From contig NZ_JADU01000024.1 of assembly GCF_000518545.1 (NCBI RefSeq), forward strand, positions 1-64,000: a stretch of 64,000 nt of DNA, in the 5' to 3' direction. Both the position numbers and the translations under genes were made by a program. Positions within the stretch are counted from its first letter, which is position 1; each line of letters opens with the position of its first letter. The notes beneath the pieces are model-generated. The model saw only the letters and a program-made list of their open reading frames with translations, did not search any database and was not told the origin of the DNA. This stretch comes from Hallella seregens ATCC 51272 (GTDB lineage: Bacteria > Bacteroidota > Bacteroidia > Bacteroidales > Bacteroidaceae). Below are positions 61,956 to 64,000 of this stretch, in pieces.

Positions 61956-62684
61956 CTATGGTTTAGGCCCCTCGAGTTCCACGAGATAACGCTTCAGCTC
62001 AAAAGCCCACACCTTGTAGCCGAGAGCGGAGAGCTGAATGCCGTCCAAGGTCAGCTCTCGACGCAACTCGTTGGTGCCGTGACGCACAAAACTCTTAAAG
62101 AGGTTCACATAGCTGATGGCATGCTGCTCGCAAAAGTGACGCAGCTTCACGTTGAGGGCGGCAATCGCTTTGGATTTGCCCTGAAGGGGATTGGATTGAC
62201 CCTGCTGCGCGTTGGTTTTATCTTGGAGGTTTGTCGGCGCAGACTTGTCCATGCTGAATGTTTCATGAACCGGGAGGTTGCTTTCTACAAAGAGACGCGT
62301 ACCGGGCGACTCCCGGCGAATGTACGTAATGATTTTTATACAGGACTGATAAGTCTCTTCAACACTCCAATGATTCAAAATATCATCCCTACCTACCATC
62401 AGGAATATGGCCTTGGGATGGCCGGCAAGAATCTGCTGCAACCTGCGGAACAGGCCCGAGGCGTCATCGCCCGCAATGCCACGATTGCGCACACGCTTCC
62501 AGTGCAGTAGCACATTCCAGTCACCCGCGTACTCTGTGAGTCCCGCTCCCAACATCACAACATCCGTGCTGTCTATGGCCCGCATCTTTGAAAACTCTCC
62601 CATCTTCACGGCATAATGGTTCTGCTGGCCATAACCGGCCATGCCGACACACAGCGAAAAGCAAATTAACAACATCCTTTTCAT
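61956..62684 (-). CDS. Exported SGNH-fold protein without the usual catalytic Ser and His
   Basis: A 242-residue exported protein (signal peptide MKRMLLICFSLCVGMAGYG, then QQ). The sequence follows the SGNH/GDSL hydrolase layout seen in Bacteroidetes: block I normally GDSIT is VVMLGAGLTEYAGDW, block II is NRGIAGDDASG, block III is LMVGRDDIL and block V, normally DGxHLxxxGY, is LDGIQLSALGY. Thus the nucleophile Ser is Gly and the catalytic His is Gln, while the Asp and structural residues persist, so it is probably a binding protein rather than an esterase. The ATG at 62684 gives a clean signal peptide; starts at 62696 and 62708 are possible, the last only five bases after the promoter element. 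Confidence 0.72.
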   Translation of the reverse strand: MKRMLLICFSLCVGMAGYGQQNHYAVKMGEFSKMRAIDSTDVVMLGAGLTEYAGDWNVLLHWKRVRNRGIAGDDASGLFRRLQQILAGHPKAIFLMVGRDDILNHWSVEETYQSCIKIITYIRRESPGTRLFVESNLPVHETFSMDKSAPTNLQDKTNAQQGQSNPLQGKSKAIAALNVKLRHFCEQHAISYVNLFKSFVRHGTNELRRELTLDGIQLSALGYKVWAFELKRYLVELEGPKP

Positions 62685-62713
62685 AGGAACAGACATTCTT
62701 TTCTTCATACGGA

Positions 62714-62721
62714 CAAAGATA
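62714..62721 (-). promoter_or_regulatory. Promoter -7 element of the SGNH-like gene
   Basis: TATCTTTG on the minus strand, 29 bases before the ATG chosen at 62684. Confidence 0.55.
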
Positions 62722-62780
62722 TAAAAATAAGGCAACAATTCCTCCGTTTTTAAATATTATTATGTCCTGACTCTCAAAAG

Positions 62781-62814
62781 AAAAGACCATCCTCGGCTTC
62801 TGCCGAGAATGGTC
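62781..62814 (-). terminator. Terminator after the transglycosylase-like gene
   Basis: On the minus strand GACCATTCTCGGC pairs with GCCGAGGATGGTC (one mismatch), loop AGAA, followed by TTTTCTTTTG. Confidence 0.82.
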
Positions 62815-62838
62815 CCTTATTTTCGCATCTGATTTTCC

Positions 62839-63276
62839 TTATTTCATTGCAGACAATACTTTCTCGAAATAGCGCTGCGTGCGCTGCACGCTGAAGTGAA
62901 CTCCACCATTCCATGAACGGATGGCTCGCTCCACGCTGTTCATCGGATTATACTTCGATTGGATGAGCAGAAACATTTCTTTCGACTTTGCAATGCTGAA
63001 TCGATCGGAAAGTTTATATCGTCTCTTACTCTTTCTGCTCCTTAAAATGTTGTTACATTCTGTCACAAGCACTGGAGTAATCTGCATAACACCCACCGAA
63101 TTGCCACTCTTGGCTTTGGGGTCTCCCTCACTCTCTACCTGAATAATGGCTTCCATGACCGAACTCCAGTCAAATTCCGAGCCATTGTCCGCCGTATTCG
63201 AATTACTTTCTGCACAGGCCGGACTCATGACAAAAAGCATTATCAGCAATAAAACATTCTTCAAAAATTTCTCCAT
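62839..63276 (-). CDS. Small exported lytic-transglycosylase-like (SLT) protein
   Basis: A 145-residue exported protein with a signal peptide (MEKFLKNVLLLIMLFVMSPACA). The following domain has MEAIIQVESEGDPKAKSGNS, then VGVMQITPVLVTECN and RAIRSWNGGVHF, the SLT pattern with the catalytic Glu in VESEGDP. Lytic transglycosylases cleave peptidoglycan between MurNAc and GlcNAc. The protein is little more than the catalytic core, as in enzymes that locally open the wall for a secretion or DNA-transfer apparatus, but no such genes are adjacent. The ATG at 63276 is preferred; the promoter lies about 150 bases upstream. Confidence 0.75.
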   Translation of the reverse strand: MEKFLKNVLLLIMLFVMSPACAESNSNTADNGSEFDWSSVMEAIIQVESEGDPKAKSGNSVGVMQITPVLVTECNNILRSRKSKRRYKLSDRFSIAKSKEMFLLIQSKYNPMNSVERAIRSWNGGVHFSVQRTQRYFEKVLSAMK

Positions 63277-63428
63277 AACATACTTTTTATGGAACCTGAA
63301 CGACAAACCTGCCATTCACAACTATGCCTATGAGAAAGAGTTACGCAATAGTCTTAGCTCCGTTAGATACCTTAGCGAATAGCATCACCACAACAACAAG
63401 CAACTGCTATCCTTATTCTTATCGGGTG

Positions 63429-63460
63429 CAAAGATACGGAAAATACGTGAGACCACCAAA
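63429..63460 (-). promoter_or_regulatory. Promoter of the transglycosylase-like gene
   Basis: On the minus strand TTTG (63457-63460), 20 bases and TATCTTTG (63429-63436). The ATG is about 150 bases downstream, giving an unusually long leader for this window. Confidence 0.65.
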
Positions 63461-63570
63461 TCCATTATCCTATTTTAAAACAACTAATAAATAATCTAAA
63501 TAATTAGACACCAATCTCATGCCTCTTTCGCCCTGTAAATATTCTTTTATTCCCTCTCCTTATAAGGTCT

Positions 63571-63764
63571 CCTATCACACCCCCTATAAGTCCCTATCCT
63601 CCGCCTATAAATTCCTATCACCTCTATAATTACCTATCACCTCCTATCATAGCCTATAATTGCCTATCACCTCCTATCATTACCTATCACCTCCTATCAT
63701 TACCTATCACCTCCTATCATTGCCTATCCCCGCCTATAATTGCCTATCACCTCCTATTATCACC
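63571..63764. repeat. CCTAT array in 10-bp register
   Basis: Thirteen CCTAT motifs lie exactly 10 bp apart from 63633 to 63753, with units of the form NNCCTATNAN (alternating TACCTATCAC and CTCCTATCAT). Five more at 63571, 63583, 63593, 63604 and 63614 have spacings of 10 to 12, and one unit at about 63621 is altered. The period equals about one DNA helical turn. The array lies immediately downstream of the rRNA operon terminator. Confidence 0.92.
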
Positions 63765-63777
63765 TCCCTCCCCCACC

Positions 63778-63813
63778 AAAAAAGTCCCCCGCCCACACTT
63801 CCTGTGGACGGGG
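63778..63813 (-). terminator. rRNA operon terminator
   Basis: On the minus strand CCCCGTCCACA pairs with TGTGGGCGGGG (one G-U), loop GGAAG, followed by GACTTTTTTGG. It lies 12 bases after the 5S 3' end. Confidence 0.9.
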
Positions 63814-63825
63814 AACCAAAAAGCA

Positions 63826-63931
<106 letters not shown>

Positions 63932-64000
63932 AAAAATAACGAATGACCATCGGCACAAGGCAAGACTGAAAAAGGAAAACAAAGACATGCGCCCGGACAC

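Larger units (their letters stand above)
63277..63825. other. Spacer between the transglycosylase gene and the 5S rRNA gene
   Basis: These 549 bases contain a long leader (63277-63428), a promoter (63429-63460), the CCTAT decamer array and the rRNA terminator, each entered separately. No other gene is evident. Confidence 0.6.

Noticed and set aside
63571..63764. CRISPR or origin iterons
   Set aside because: The motif is too short and lacks spacers; no replication initiator gene is nearby.
63932..64000. 23S rRNA 3' end
   Set aside because: The sequence to the right of 5S could be spacer; I could not recognise a 23S terminal helix, so nothing is claimed.

Overview
The window looks like chromosomal core DNA from a Bacteroidales bacterium, probably Prevotellaceae; this assignment is inferred from gene content, and no phylogeny was run. 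Supporting signs are the Bacteroidetes-type promoter element (TAnnTTTG, often TAACTTTG or TATCTTTG, sometimes with TTTG or TTG about 19 bp upstream) before many operons, TonB-dependent receptor, DUF3078, DUF4369, DUF4348, DUF4827 and DUF2723 proteins, a DPP5-like peptidase, the pyrG-yidC pair, a short primary sigma factor and fairly GC-rich coding DNA. No phage, insertion sequence, CRISPR array or conjugative module was found.

Layout. 1-5.2 kb: start of a leftward gene, an aldo/keto reductase remnant, serB, a CobW-type GTPase and a RelA-type (p)ppGpp synthetase. 5.2-12.4 kb: a 41-bp tandem repeat array, a giant DUF2723 membrane protein, then a polysaccharide deacetylase, queG, a small unknown gene and a sugar permease. 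12.5-17.1 kb: a periplasmic sulfatase, maf, kdsC, a nitroreductase and a FemAB/GNAT-like acyltransferase. 17.2-24.7 kb: a TonB-dependent receptor facing a DUF3078 barrel protein, then pyrG and yidC. 24.7-30.2 kb: a DPP5-like dipeptidyl peptidase with two paralogous MFS transporters, the first broken by a frameshift, and a second 41-bp repeat array. 30.2-39.7 kb, leftward: mfd, a polyprenyl-phosphate-mannose-synthase-like glycosyltransferase, an acyltransferase, a membrane phosphoesterase, a stand-alone methionine synthase reactivation domain, dihydroorotase and a DUF4369 lipoprotein. 39.8-44.3 kb: a small membrane protein with an FtsB-like protein, divergent dnaX, asnA and tRNA-Arg(CCG). 44.4-49.9 kb: ppdK, an RlmD-type rRNA methyltransferase and the primary sigma factor. 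50-54.1 kb: a tight six-gene leftward operon around murB. 54.2-63.3 kb: pheS, ettA, glmM, a DUF4827 lipoprotein, nrnA, a nucleotidyltransferase, an SGNH-fold protein lacking catalytic residues and a small transglycosylase. 63.5-64 kb: a CCTAT repeat array in 10-bp register, then the terminator and 5S gene of a leftward rRNA operon.

Functional links. Much of the window serves growth and envelope building: stringent response, sigma factor, CTP and pyrimidine synthesis, translation (pheS, ettA, rlmD, tRNA), Kdo and peptidoglycan precursors (kdsC, glmM, murB) and membrane protein insertion. The more unusual threads are the DPP5/MFS pair, which may release and import dipeptides, and a DUF2723 protein plus a mannosyl-phospholipid-synthase homologue, which could feed protein O-glycosylation. 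Intergenic DNA is rich in short tandem and inverted repeats, and these are the least explained parts of the window.
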